NCBI GenBank assembly: GCA_024760905.1
Contig: CM045735.1
Span: forward strand, 25,345,749-25,409,748
Length of the DNA: 64,000 bases
Direction: 5' to 3'
DNA from: Plotosus lineatus
Lineage: Eukaryota > Chordata > Actinopteri > Siluriformes > Plotosidae
Under the pieces are notes generated by a model. That model made no database searches, had not been told where the DNA came from, and worked only from the letters and a program-made list of their open reading frames with translations. Shown here piece after piece: positions 1 to 10,592 of the stretch (positions within the stretch are counted from its first letter, which is position 1; each line of letters opens with the position of its first letter). Made by a program: the position numbers and the translations under genes.

Positions 1-825
1 TGAATATAAAATACAACCTTTAACCTATAGAGCACTGTATGGTCTTAAAAGAACACAGACTGAGATCAAAAGGAGCAGACTGCTCTGCGATACCTCAAAT
101 AATGATGATTACTGCAGGAGCAGAGCTTTCACTTACAAAGTCTTAGAGTTAAGGAACAGCCCATAATGTTTGGACTCAGACACGGTCCCTTTTTAAAACT
201 AATAAGAAAACTTGTTCAGTCAAGCATTTTGTTAATAGCCTTTTATTAGGTATTGAAGCAGATCTGTGGTTCTCATGCATAGTGTGTCCTGGTAAGCTGT
301 GATGTTTGCATGCTGTCTCTCCCTCCCATGCACACCCAGATCGAACAGCTGCATGACTGATTGACGAATTTCTGTCTTCCTCTTGTTTTTCTGTTTTGTC
401 ATAGGGTTAGAATTAATAAGAGGTTAATAAGAGGATATTCTGCTATTCCCAATCTAGAAGCATCACTGTGTCTGTATTTTAGACATTTTAAAGGTGAGCA
501 CGGGGAAATTCCCAGATAACATGTATCTACTATTCCCCAGTTTTATGGGCAAAGATAAGCAGTCATCACTGTTTTCTCCGCCTCTCTCTCAGCAAATAAG
601 AAAAAATTAAAAAAACAATAAAATGGAGAGTCAGATGAGGAGACATGGTGGACTTGTTCTGATCACTGGAGAACGTCGTTCCATTCAAATTTTGTGAAAA
701 TGATAATGCAAGATCACACATTTTTTAATTCACTTTGACATATTTTATTAAATGGCTAAATTGGAAACTGAGCGAATCAGCTTGGTCACCTTGGCCTCTT
801 ACACATCAATGAACACAAAGAACCG

Positions 826-828
<3 letters not shown>
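1..828. other. Intronic or intergenic DNA, no gene recognised
   Basis: AT-rich single-copy-looking sequence. I see no exon with plausible splice sites, no long open frame and no element I can name. The C-terminal exon of the minus-strand JAKMIP gene should lie downstream of 10211 on the minus strand, and I looked for its transmembrane tail here and did not find it. Confidence 0.5.

Positions 829-888
<60 letters not shown>
829..888. repeat. (TA)n microsatellite
   Basis: About 30 TA units that end exactly where a tRNA-derived SINE begins (889). The array is probably the SINE insertion target. Confidence 0.95.
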
Positions 889-890
<2 letters not shown>

Positions 891-1116
891 TCTAGTGGTA
901 TAGGGTGCTGGATCTAGATCCAAAGGTTGGTGGTTCGAGTCCCACTCTCCACAAGGTTGTCACTGTCCCCCCAGTGAAGCTAACTGGGTTATCAAAGGCG
1001 GGCCATGCCTCTCACTGTCTATGATGAGAGGCATGTAAAAGAACCATTGCTGACTTTCGTAAAGAGTAGGCTGCAAAATTGTCAGCGTGTTTCTGTCCCT
1101 TGCTAAAAAGGGTCGT

Positions 1117-1120
<4 letters not shown>
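889..1120 (+). mobile_element. 5' part of a tRNA-derived SINE (family S1)
   Basis: The head resembles a tRNA: an A-box-like TAGTGGTATAGGG near 894 and a B box GGTTCGAGTCC at about 932-942. It is followed by a tRNA-unrelated body that matches the fuller copy at 53414-53782. The copy breaks off after GGTCGTGACA and runs into (TA)n, so its RTE-like tail is missing here. The first ~11 bases of the head are also missing compared with 53414. Confidence 0.8.

Positions 1121-1193
<73 letters not shown>
1119..1193. repeat. (TA)n microsatellite between two opposed SINE pieces
   Basis: About 37 TA units. It separates a plus-strand 5' SINE piece from a minus-strand 3' SINE piece of the same family. Confidence 0.95.
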
Positions 1194-1199
<6 letters not shown>

Positions 1200-1335
1200 C
1201 TCTCTGTCTTCCTTTCGGCTTTTTCCCTTTTACTCGGGAGTCACCACAGCGAATCATCTGATTTGCACATTTGATTTGGCAGAGGTTTTTACGTCGGATG
1301 CCCTTCCTGTCACAACCATTTTTAGCAAGGGACAG

Positions 1336-1338
<3 letters not shown>
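1194..1338 (-). mobile_element. 3' part of SINE family S1, inverted
   Basis: Reverse complement of the SINE 3' half: starts in the CTTTCGGC tail, passes through the RTE-like GTCACCACAGC and CGTCGGATGCCC blocks, and stops at GGGACAGAAA before another (TA)n. It overlaps the neighbouring plus-strand piece only over the segment around TTTCTGTCCCTTGC. Confidence 0.8.

Positions 1339-1399
<61 letters not shown>
1338..1399. repeat. (TA)n microsatellite
   Basis: About 30 TA units, followed by a short CACA and then a Tigger-like terminus at 1403. Confidence 0.95.
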
Positions 1400-1402
<3 letters not shown>

Positions 1403-1404
<2 letters not shown>

Positions 1405-1875
1405 GTAGACCCTCGACATTCAGCGAGGGTTCGGTTCCGAGCCCTCCTGCGAATTGAGATAATCCGCGAGTTCTGTACCCGGAAGTAAAACCCCATGTAT
1501 TACGTCACATGCGTGAATGAGCAGCTGTAAGTAAAATACTATGTATCTATTACATGCGCTAAAATATGCTTCTTAAACACATTGTACAGACAGTCTTACT
1601 TGTTAATACAGTGTTAATGTAGTAAAATATAGTAATGATTAATTTTTACTCTTAATTTTATTGATGATAAAATATAAACATTATACAGCATATACTGTTG
1701 TAAAGCACTCGTTTAAAAGTCTTTTTCAATTGTTATTCCAGTACAGTACCTAAGTTAATTCTTAGAATGTTTGTGCGTGAGATTTTATGTTCTGTAGCAT
1801 GTTTAACAAATGATACCAAAAGGATAAACTTTATTACGATTCATGTCCTTTTACATTGAACTTGGAGTGATGTCT
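1403..1875 (+). mobile_element. Tigger-like non-autonomous DNA transposon, left arm of a composite palindrome
   Basis: Begins CAGTAGACCCTCGACATTC, a terminus like those near 3330, 22130 and 28520. From about 1700 it matches 28870-29040 and, inverted, 2816-2960. It is interrupted near 1870 by the 5' part of an L2-like LINE. No intact transposase is present. Confidence 0.6.
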
Positions 1876-2440
1876 TGGAGTGACGTCTCCAAGATGGCGC
1901 TGCCTAGAGGGCAACATCGCGGAGTTCTCAGAGTCAAATTGTTTCTTTGTTCGTTTTAATTTGTATTGTTTGTTTGTTCCTGTTTTGCACTATGCTCGTC
2001 TATGATCGGTCGACCCTTCTACAGCTATGAGCAGCTTCAGCTTCGGGCAACTAAGCATGCAACAACTATTTTCTATCTATTCTATGCTATGGGAGCTCCG
2101 TGCTAACGGTTAGCTAGCGGTTACTGGCTAAGCCCAGGCGGAGTTCTCAGAGGCTTGGTTAGCACTTCCGGCCATACTACTTGAAAATGTTCAGTCCCTG
2201 CGTAACACGATGGACGAGCTGCATGTTCAGATTTCAGCGCAGAGGGAGCTACAGGAATGTGTTTCTGTGAAACATGGCTCGAGGAGAGTACACCCGATAA
2301 GGCGATTATACCAACCAGCTACATGGCCTTCATCCCCTGTTATCCCAAACGCCGGAGTCCTCGTTCGGCCCCTTCCCGCCTGTGCTTCTTGTCTGCTAGG
2401 TTGCGGCTTGCACTGAGCTGCCTACCATAGCATATTAGCT
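1876..2440 (+). pseudogene. L2/Maui-like LINE 5' UTR and start of the endonuclease frame
   Basis: The 5' part has the AAGATGGCG start motif common in fish LINE 5' UTRs. From about 2180 the translation reads ENVQSLRNTMDELHVQIS, the usual opening of the L2 apurinic endonuclease domain. It degenerates after about 60 codons and no catalytic residues can be followed. Only the extreme 5' end of the element is left, which is unusual because LINE copies normally keep the 3' end; this fits a rearranged, inverted duplication rather than a simple insertion. Confidence 0.65.
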
Positions 2441-2449
2441 CTGCTAGCC

Positions 2450-2815
2450 GCACCCCAGCTAACAAGCCCAGTTGAGCGTGCTTAGTTATACACGCCCGAA
2501 GATACTCCGATCTTATAGCTGTGTAGTGCAGGACATGAACAAACCAAACAACAAATAAAATTAACAAATTAAAACGAACCATAGCATGGTAGGTCCACTA
2601 GTAGCATGCTAGCTCCGCTAGTAGCATACTAGCACTGCTAATAGCATGCTAGCTCTGCTTAGTTATGCACGCCCTTGTAGCTGTACTGGGCATAGTGAAA
2701 AACATGAATAAACAAAACAACAAATAAAACAAATTAAAATGAACAAAGAAACTATTTGACTCTAAGAATTCCGCGACGTCGCCCTCTGGGCAGCTCCATC
2801 TTGGAGACATCACTC
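2450..2815 (-). mobile_element. Second L2-like LINE 5' UTR, head-to-head with the first
   Basis: On the minus strand it starts at the same TGGAGTGATGTC / CCAAGATGG segment as the plus-strand copy and diverges after about 150 bases. It contains a short 20-bp minisatellite. Confidence 0.6.
2584..2660. repeat. 20-bp minisatellite, about 3.5 units
   Basis: Units of the form AGTAGCATGCTAGCTCCGCT repeat with one to three changes each. It lies inside the inverted L2 5' region. Confidence 0.8.
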
Positions 2816-3231
2816 CAATGTAAAAGGACATGAAGAGTAATAAAGTTTATCCTTTTGGTATCGTTTGTTAAACATACTACAGAACATAAAATTTCATGCA
2901 TAAACCTGAACTGAGGTACTGTACTAGAATAATAATTGGAATAAAGATTTTAATACAACGGTTCAGAGAAATGAGAAAGTCTTATTTCTTCAGAAGAGAC
3001 ATCCAGCGTTTCCTATCGCTTAGCCAGAGAAGACCAGCGTTTGAGTGGTATCATAGAGCTTAACTGGTAATTAAAACACACAAACAAAGAGGCTCATTGA
3101 CAATTTGTGCGCGAATGAGCAAAAAGGGGCAGGACATCAGCTCAACCAATCAGCAGAAAGGAGGATTGCCATTGGCTGAATTTGAATCACGTGCCGATTG
3201 CTGGGCAGACTGCGTGTACTCAAACCGCGAG

Positions 3232-3317
<86 letters not shown>

Positions 3318-3345
3318 GTCCCTTGACTATTCGCGGTTTTGCACT
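2816..3345 (-). mobile_element. Tigger-like deletion derivative, right arm of the composite palindrome
   Basis: Reverse complement of the same family as 28510-29041. On the minus strand a remnant start reads M-I-P-L-K-R (compare MPLKRPACSLAKPQKK at 28730). The element ends near 3230-3345 at a terminus rewritten by a (TA)n array: TAGTAGTCCCTTGACTATTC at about 3313. Confidence 0.6.
3237..3315. repeat. (TA)n microsatellite
   Basis: About 39 TA units, directly next to the Tigger-like terminus. Confidence 0.95.
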
Positions 3346-3832
3346 CGCGGTATATATATATATATAAATATACATGATCCATCCTGATGTGTTACTACTG
3401 GTTGGGGTTCTCATCTTGGCTCCTGATAATGACCCATATGGACTTATATAGATCATATTATCTATCCAGGTCAGAACTGTGAACATGACTTTGTTATTAT
3501 TTAGGAATTATTTAAAAAAGTCCAATTACCATTGTAGTTGTAGTATGGCCAACTGGACTTCATGTTAAACTATAGTGAAGTTTCTGCAACATGGTTTGTA
3601 TTTCTATATGATTTCAAATAAGGATGAGTTCCCCTGAGTCTGGTTCCTCTTGAGTTTCTTCCTCATATCATCTGAAGGAGATTTTTTCCTTGCAGCCATT
3701 GTCACAGGTTTGCTCATTGGAGATGTGTAGGTTTTATAGAAAAAAATGAAATTTATTTATCAAATTATATTTTACTATGTAAAACTCTTTGGGTGATAAT
3801 ATCAGCTGTAAAAAGAGTGCTATAAATCAGGG

Positions 3833-4239
3833 GTCCCCAACCACCGAATTAGTGTCCCAATTAGTACCAGTCCACAGAATAAATAATTAATTATTTCCGA
3901 TTTATTTATTAAGAGGCCGAATGATCTTTATTTTTGAAAAATCTTTTATTTTGAAAAATGACCGGATTCTCTCGGTTACATGCCGGTCATTTGAGCGCTA
4001 ATTTGTAAACCACAAGGGGACGGCACATGAACAGAGGCGAGTAGGACATGTTTCAAACAATTTCAGGGATTTTTGGGTGAGACTGAGCCCGAGCCTTCAT
4101 TCTCCCAGCTGGTGCACGATCACCTGTGTTTTTTGTTTTTTGTTTTTAGAAAAGTTCAAGCTCTACTTCCCAACCAACTTCATTTCAGCTGTTGAAAAAT
4201 AACATTCATGGAGTGCTTATAATAATAATACTAATAATC

Positions 4240-4281
<42 letters not shown>

Positions 4282-4415
4282 TTAATAATTTATATAAATA
4301 AATTGTATTTTCAATATAAACAATCTATGACAAACCCCCCACCACTCGGTCCGCGGTAAAACTGTCAAGCGTTGACCGGTCTGCAATGATAAAAAGGTTG
4401 AGGACCCCGGATATA
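3833..4415. mobile_element. hAT-type MITE with 8-bp target duplication
   Basis: Termini CAGGGGTCCCCAACC and GGTTGAGGACCCCGG form imperfect inverted repeats typical of hAT elements. The flanks ctataaat and atataaat are a 7-of-8 match, the size expected for a hAT target duplication. The interior holds an (ATA)n tract at 4223-4280 and no reading frame. It sits inside an older interspersed repeat (about 3600-4440) whose 3' end resumes with aataatactgaattgaa. Confidence 0.8.
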
Positions 4416-4529
4416 AATAATACTGAATTGAATACTTTCAAACATATGAGACTTACCCATTGATGAAAACCCATATTAATAAAGCAGATGCTGTCTTTTT
4501 AACACATTTTGGTAATAACTGTCAGTCAG

Positions 4530-4925
4530 CCAAGCATCTTTATCCGCTTGGATAGTTCGAGGAGGCAGTAGCCTAAGCAGTGAGGTCTAGATGTCAATCT
4601 CCCCAGCCACTTCCTCCAGCTCTTCTAGTGGGGGGCCCGAAGTATTCCCAAACCAGCTTAAAGACAGAGTTCCTTCAGCAGGTTCTGGGTCTCTTCCAGG
4701 TTGAACATGCCATAAACACCACAAAAAACATTCTAATGGGAGACCAAGCTTCTCACCCTATCTCTGACCGATAGCCCCATCACCCTGCGAAGGAAGTTAA
4801 TTTCAGGCGATCTTATTCTTTCTATCACTACCCAGTGCGCATGGCCATTGAAACGTAAATCAACTGGTAAATTGAGAGATTTGCCTTCCAGCTCAGCTCC
4901 CTCTTCACCGTGACTGCTTGACTGC
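4530..4925 (-). pseudogene. Rex3/RTE-like LINE 3' fragment
   Basis: On the minus strand this corresponds to the late part of the reverse transcriptase frame (LTYGHELWV-like region through the VEVAGEREVW-like region), by comparison with 30345-30665 and 32390-32760. It is full of indels and has no open frame of note. Confidence 0.5.
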
Positions 4926-6484
4926 CAGTAAATGATATGGATGATTCATGTTTAGGATGAAAATGTTGAAAAATTGACTCATCTGACAACACATGTGCAA
5001 ACTACCTTTCAGTTCATATGAGATTATCTGAATTCCTCAAATCGCTTCAAAATATTACTGAGCTGTTTGAAAATTTGTAAACCTTTATGAACCGTCTATA
5101 TTTTTGCATGTATATGACCTAAAACACAGAAGCAATAACAGTACAACCCCCCCCCTCCCCCCAAGTGTAAGTACTGGTGTAAACTCTGTTTACAGTAAAT
5201 GGGCTGAATCAACTTTTTTTACTTTTTGGAATATGGAAATATAAAAATTATATTGAGACCTGACATGCAAAATTTAGCTGTACCCACATATAATGATAAT
5301 AAATATCATTAATAAATTTAAGTAAAAAACTCTTGAAGACTACTACTGGTTGCAAAGCACCGGACAACTAATTAAATACATAATTTCTCTTACCCTAGTA
5401 TTATAAGTATACAATTTGGAAGCATAAGACATAACAAAGCTTGTTTGCACTTAAGCTTCTGAGTGTGGTCGTACTGCAGCATTCTTTATTTCACCCAAAA
5501 ACCACAGAGAGCCCATATTGTGTTAATATATATTTAAAAAAATAAAAAGAAAAAGATGCCCAAAACAGTTTAGTAAGTGCATGAAACACTTAAATGTTAC
5601 CACGCGCAAGACTACACAACCTATGGAAGTACTTTGAGAAATCAATTATTGAAGAATCATGTGAAAATAATGTATATGAATGATATCTAAAATGTTTACT
5701 GTGAATAAGTCTAGACTTTTACAACCCTGAAAACATAAGGGGAAGGGTGTTTTTATTGCGGTGAACCAGGGGCAACCATCATAAGAGGATCAAAAAGATG
5801 ACACCTGATTGACCACTAGGTCCGGTAGGATAAAGGACAGACCAAACTAAACCTAAAGAGATCAGAACACAAAACAACCTTATAAGGGCAAATAGGACTC
5901 CAAAAATGGCGTAACTTGGCACCAGATCAGGAGAAATAATGGCCAAAACCAAAAAGGAAAGTTAAGCCAGAAAAACTGTCTGGCAGCACCAAAAACTGAA
6001 GTAAAGTAAAGAAAAGCTGCTCAATGGAGCCAAGGTGTAGGCTAACCAAAACAGGAATAGCACAGTAACACTAACTGATACTTCTCTGAATCACAATCAG
6101 GAACTGAAGAGCACATTGAGGTAAATGGCTTGAGTGTAAATTGTTCTAAAAAGCCATCACTGAGGAATGCCATTGATATCGCTATCAAGCAAATAAATCA
6201 GTTAGCATGCAAAACCCCATGGTGGTATCTTGGACCAATATCAAGAGCAGATGTCATGCCTGTTAAGCAGAATAGGCAAAGTTCATACAACACTAGATGG
6301 AAGACAGGTCTCAGAACATAGTCTGTTGACCTGGTTCTCACAAGATATGACACAAGATATGACCGGCATATTAGATATAAATGCTTTGTTGGAGGCACTT
6401 CCACGTACATTTGTTGAGTTATTTAAACAGATGTTCAATCAGCCTTTAAAAGTCAAGTGCCTTTATTTTGTTACTAACTGCTTC
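4926..6484. other. AT-rich intronic DNA, nothing named
   Basis: I see a C-rich tract at 5146-5161 but no exon, RNA gene or recognisable element. The short open frames at 6130-6499 resemble nothing I know. Confidence 0.5.
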
Positions 6485-7675
6485 CATCCTCCTCCTTGAA
6501 TCACCACCTTATCGTAGTGGAGGGGTTTGCGTGACCTAATGATCCTTGGAGCTATCTTGTCGTGGGGCATAATGCCCCTGGTAGGGTCACCCAAGAAAAA
6601 CAGATCTCGGGTGAAGATCCAGATGATGTGCGATTCAGAAGACCTCTGGTGAAGGACAACTCTTATTCTAAACCCGGGCAGATGGAGCTCGTTAGCCTTG
6701 TCAGGCAGTTCATCTAGGACAAGGACAAGTCTAATATAAAACCTACAACCCAAGGACCCCGCTGTTACCATCCTAGCATGCTTGGCTATAGCCAATGTCT
6801 CCGTTGCCACCAACTCTGAAGCACCGTAGCAATGGGAGAGGGGTGAAAACGGCAGGTGACTGGAAGCCGCAGCTCCAATCCTGTATGCAGGCGGTTCAGG
6901 ATATTGGTCATTTGGTGTTGACCTGAGACAAAACATCACCCGGCTGCAGCCTGAATGGCCAAGCAGCCCTCTTTAGGGACAGCATTGCTTGCTCCACACA
7001 GAGAGGAGCCTAGAAAAGGTGGTCTAAACAAAACTTGTCTCTCATCATCCAGCTGGCTTGCCGCAGTCAATAGGCATCTTTTCAAGCGGTCAAAAAAATT
7101 CAAAGCAAGGAAGGTACATGCCCACCTCTAAGGGTGCAACTTTAAAACTCGCATGCTGAAACATCAGAACCATGCTCGCACATGCGGGGGTGCTTGATAA
7201 TGAATGAACTGTCCAGGCTAAATGTTGACATTGATGCCCTTAGCAAACTCTGCTTCCCAGAAGAAGGCAGCGTCCATGAACATGGTGCCAGATACACCAT
7301 CTTCTTGTCAGGCAAACCTGTAACAGAAAGACATCTCTTGGGTGTTGGCTTCATGTTCAGAACCTCTATCGCTTCCAAGCTAGAAAACCTGCCAACAGTT
7401 CACTCTGACCGCATCATGTCCATGTGCCTCCCTTTGGAGAACAAGCAGTATGCCACGTTTTTCAGCATATACGCGCAGACTCTTCAAACTGAGCCTGCAA
7501 AAACGATACGTTCTACTTGGAACTACGCAGTCATCTACAAAGCACCCCTATAGACAACAAGGTGATAATCCTTGGTGACTTCAATGCCAGAGTGGGCCAG
7601 AATGGTGACACCTGGAAAGGGGTACTTGGCAGAGACGGCATTGGTAATAGCAATGACAACAGACTGAGACTCCTG
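6485..7675 (+). pseudogene. LINE-B 5' region and endonuclease domain remnant
   Basis: The first 650 bases look like a fish LINE 5' UTR (CACCTTATCGTAGTGGAGGGG near 6500). From 7182 the peptide follows an exonuclease-endonuclease-phosphatase fold: VDIDALSKLCFPEEGS, then GVGFMFRTS, a YAQT block, and after a frameshift near 7540 the metal-binding strand VIILGDFNARVG at about 7561. Introns of LINE copies normally keep 3' ends, so this 5'-only copy is odd. It ends in a fusion with a hAT MITE. The family is probably that of the RT remnant at 18883-20115. I cannot assign the clade. Confidence 0.65.
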
Positions 7676-7838
7676 GGTGAGACTGAAACTAGGCCATCAT
7701 TCTCCCAGCTGGTGCACCATCACCTGTGATTTTTTTTTTTTTTTTTAGAAAAGTTCAAGCCCTACTTCCCAACCAACTTTATTTCAGCTGTTGAAAAATA
7801 ACATTTATGAAGTGCTTATTATTATTATTATTATTATT

Positions 7839-7898
<60 letters not shown>

Positions 7899-8032
7899 TA
7901 TTATAATTATATTAATAATAATTTATATAAATAAATTATATTTACAATATAAACAATCTATGACATCCCCTCGGTAAAATTGTCAAGCGTTGACCAGTCT
8001 GCGGTGATAAAAAGGTTGGGGACCCCTGCCCT
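7676..8032 (+). mobile_element. hAT MITE 3' two-thirds, fused to a LINE
   Basis: Matches 4075-4414: shared CATTCTCCCAGCTGGTGCAC, TTCAAGC, an (ATT/AAT)n tract at 7820-7900, and the terminus GGTTGGGGACCCCTG at 8015-8030. The left third of the MITE is missing. Confidence 0.75.
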
Positions 8033-8640
8033 ACACCATATGGAACACAGTGAAGGCCTACTTGCCACCTGCTGTAGAGGACGCACAATTACACTTAATG
8101 CTAGTACAGTATGGCAAAAACGCAGGTTCCCCAGGGTCACACACACCCCTACTGGCATCACACCCCACTATTTGAGAAGCATGGGCTTTGTGGGAACTCA
8201 GCACGAGCCTTTCTTCATTGGCATTTCTGGTGTGCACAGGCACAAAATTCTCCTCTTCCTTCTCTGTTATGCACCATCTCATGCCTGTCCACGTGACATC
8301 TTCGCACCCATGTGACATCTTTGCCTCAGTCGATGAATGGAAGGGTTAGTTGACTTATTGTTTATTTGTGTTTCGCTATTATTCATTAATTATTATTAAT
8401 GTTAATGCACATGTATTATTATGAAATATTTATTGTTTTTGCATGTTTATCTTTACTACATTAGGTCAAATACACGTGTTTGTGTCAGGTTATATGAGTT
8501 TGGGAGGGGGTTGGAACGGATTCATTGGTTTTCTATTATTTCCTAGAGGAATTTTTTTTGTCTTATATAACAAACATTTTGAATTACGGGCTTGTCCTCG
8601 GAACGGATTAATTTCGTAAGTCAAGGTACCACTGTACTTT
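8033..8640. mobile_element. Non-autonomous DNA transposon (related copy at 27942)
   Basis: About 480 bases match 27942-28430 (shared TATTTGAGAAG, TTTGTGGGA, TCTGTTATGCACCA). The right end reads TTCGTAAGTCAAGGTACCACTGTA, the terminus shared with the Tigger-like elements at 55868 and 60445. No coding capacity seen. Confidence 0.65.
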
Positions 8641-9239
8641 TCAAGGCATTCAAGCACCCATACAAACCATGACTGACCGTTCATCTAGAGAATACACCCA
8701 CTTTTACTCCATACATCTATAATCCTCCTAAATTGACCCTTTTTTAATCAGTAATTCCCTCTTTCAATATGTAACATAAACCAAAATTCATCCAATCATT
8801 ATAAATGGGCATGCTCCTATCTCCCTCATTTTAAACATCCTTTCAAGCCTCATAGACAATTGTACTTTAGCACATCACTTCTTCAGGATATTAACTGTTT
8901 CATTTAAAAAGAGTGTACAGTTTTTCTCTGGGGGTGAACGACTTTCCTAACATTTCACTATCACTTCTATGGAAATAGGAAAAGCAATCATGAGCGAAAA
9001 TTATTTCATACTCATCATGCAAGAAAAATCAACAATAAGAAGCATCTTTAAAATTAACTTATTAATGTAAAAACACAACCTGGAAGTATTTCAAATAATA
9101 ATATAAATAAATAAAAAAACCCACAATTTTTAAATATGAAAACTTTCAGTATGGTAATAAAATAGGGAAATATTTCACAAATCAAAGTACAGAAAGGAAA
9201 AAAAAATCAAGCTTGCAATCATAAATTCCTCAGGAGAAA
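8641..9239. other. AT-rich stretch, possibly the 5' continuation of the L1-like remnant
   Basis: No gene recognised. Short peptide stretches with Asn/Ile-rich composition could belong to the L1/Tx1-like element that follows, but I cannot align them with confidence. Confidence 0.4.
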
Positions 9240-10110
9240 TGTTCATCATCCACAACAAATTAATAATGTATCCAAATCTTTCGATATTGATCTGTACTCC
9301 TCAGAACATAATCAAGCTGATACAGAAATATTTTGGGGACATGTAGATCTCTTAAGACTAACAGACGAACAAGTAAACACATTAGATACACCTCTCAAAC
9401 CTGAGAAACTTGAAAAACATTAGACAAAAAGCCCAACCCAATCACCCAGACCCAATGTATTTCCCTCAGAATTCCATAAACATTTTTTGGCGAATATTAT
9501 CACCCCTTTTTACAGAGTTACAACAGACATAAAAAATACTTTAAAGCACCTCCACAAATCAATACAGCTGCTATGACATTGTTTTTAAAACTAAATAAAA
9601 ATCCAATCTACCCTTCCAGTTATCGTCCACATTCCCTAATAACAAATTATTTAATATAACGAATTTAAAAATCATCACCAAAGCATGTTCTAATAGAATA
9701 GAATCAGTCATTTCAACGTTAATCCACCCTGATCAGATCAGCTTTATTAAAAACAGAAACATATCAGACAGTACATGCAAATTCTTCAACTTAATTAACA
9801 TAGCCCAAGAAAAACCAAACATAGCAATAAACAGATTAGGATTTATAGAAATGTTCACCTACTGGATAAGAACACTACATTCCTCACCTAGGGCCAAAAT
9901 AACCACATGGGATCAAATCACAAAGTTTTGCACTTCACTGGTGGACAAGACAAGGCTGTCTATACTCTCTCCATTTCTATTTGCCATGTTCGTTGGACCA
10001 CTTGCAGCAGCAATTTGACAAAAATAACATTAAATGAATTCAAGATATCACTTCACAACATAAAATTAGTTTATACAAATGATTTTAGATTTATACAAAT
10101 GACCCTCAAT
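9240..10110 (+). pseudogene. L1/Tx1-clade LINE reverse transcriptase remnant
   Basis: In shifting frames the translation follows the L1/Tx1 reverse transcriptase: EFHKHFWRILSPL (finger region), SSYRPHSLI, LKIITKACSNRIESVI, HPDQISFIKNRNISD, then IRTLHSSPRAKITT, and [20 protein letters not shown] where the family has an RQGCPLSPLLFAL-like block. The catalytic YxDD region is lost; FIQMILDL follows instead. At least three frame changes and several stops are present. Ends about 100 bases before a host exon. Confidence 0.75.
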
Positions 10111-10210
10111 TAAGTTAAATACCATTTCCCAAAGTCTTTCCAAAGTTTTGTAAAATTCTTTATGAAATTTACTAAACACTACTGAATTCTTTGATGTAAT
10201 GGTAAATTAC

Positions 10211-10414
10211 CTGGTGCGCTTGATGCAGTAATTCCATTCTCTCCTGTAGCACCTGGCAGTCATATTCACGGCTCTTTCGCAACATCTGGCGTCGTAACAT
10301 CTCTACAGCTGTGCGCAGCTCATCCTTCTGCAAGTCACTCAATGACTCACCATATTTAATTACCTTTTCTTGTTGCAGTGCATTATACAGGGTTGCCTCT
10401 AGCTCCTGGATTTG
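10211..10414 (-). CDS. jakmip2: JAKMIP2-like exon h (68 codons)
   Basis: Minus-strand exon bounded by acceptor TTTTTCTCAACAG and donor GTAATT, phase 0 at both ends. It encodes QIQELEATLYNALQQEK, then a charged heptad-rich helix ending MELLHQAHQ. Known JAKMIP proteins carry this same block close to the C-terminus, just before the last coiled coil and the hydrophobic tail. JAKMIP proteins bind microtubules and, for JAKMIP1, Janus kinases and GABA-B receptor subunits; they act in neurons at the cytoskeleton and Golgi. The exon joins in frame to exon g at 20826. The final exon is not in the window. Family assignment is firm; the choice of paralogue 2 rather than 1 or 3 rests on remembered sequence. 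Confidence 0.9.
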
Positions 10415-10493
10415 CTGTTGAGAAAAACCCACACAAGTTATGTCACCGACAATGTTATGAATGTGGTGTGAGCTAAACTTGACAATGGTGTAA

Positions 10494-10507
<14 letters not shown>

Positions 10508-10588
<81 letters not shown>
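10508..10588. repeat. (TG)n(TA)n(GACA)n compound microsatellite
   Basis: Short (TG) run, about 38 TA units and then four GACA units. On the minus strand the TGTC units form the 3' tail of LINE-A. Confidence 0.9.

Positions 10589-10592
<4 letters not shown>

Noticed and set aside
1012..1496. Open frames with long Tyr-Ile repeats near (TA)n arrays (also at 3097-3486, 10438-10746, 46293-46475, 50272-50616, 53584-53918)
   Set aside because: They are translations of TA microsatellites with no start context, splice support or homology.
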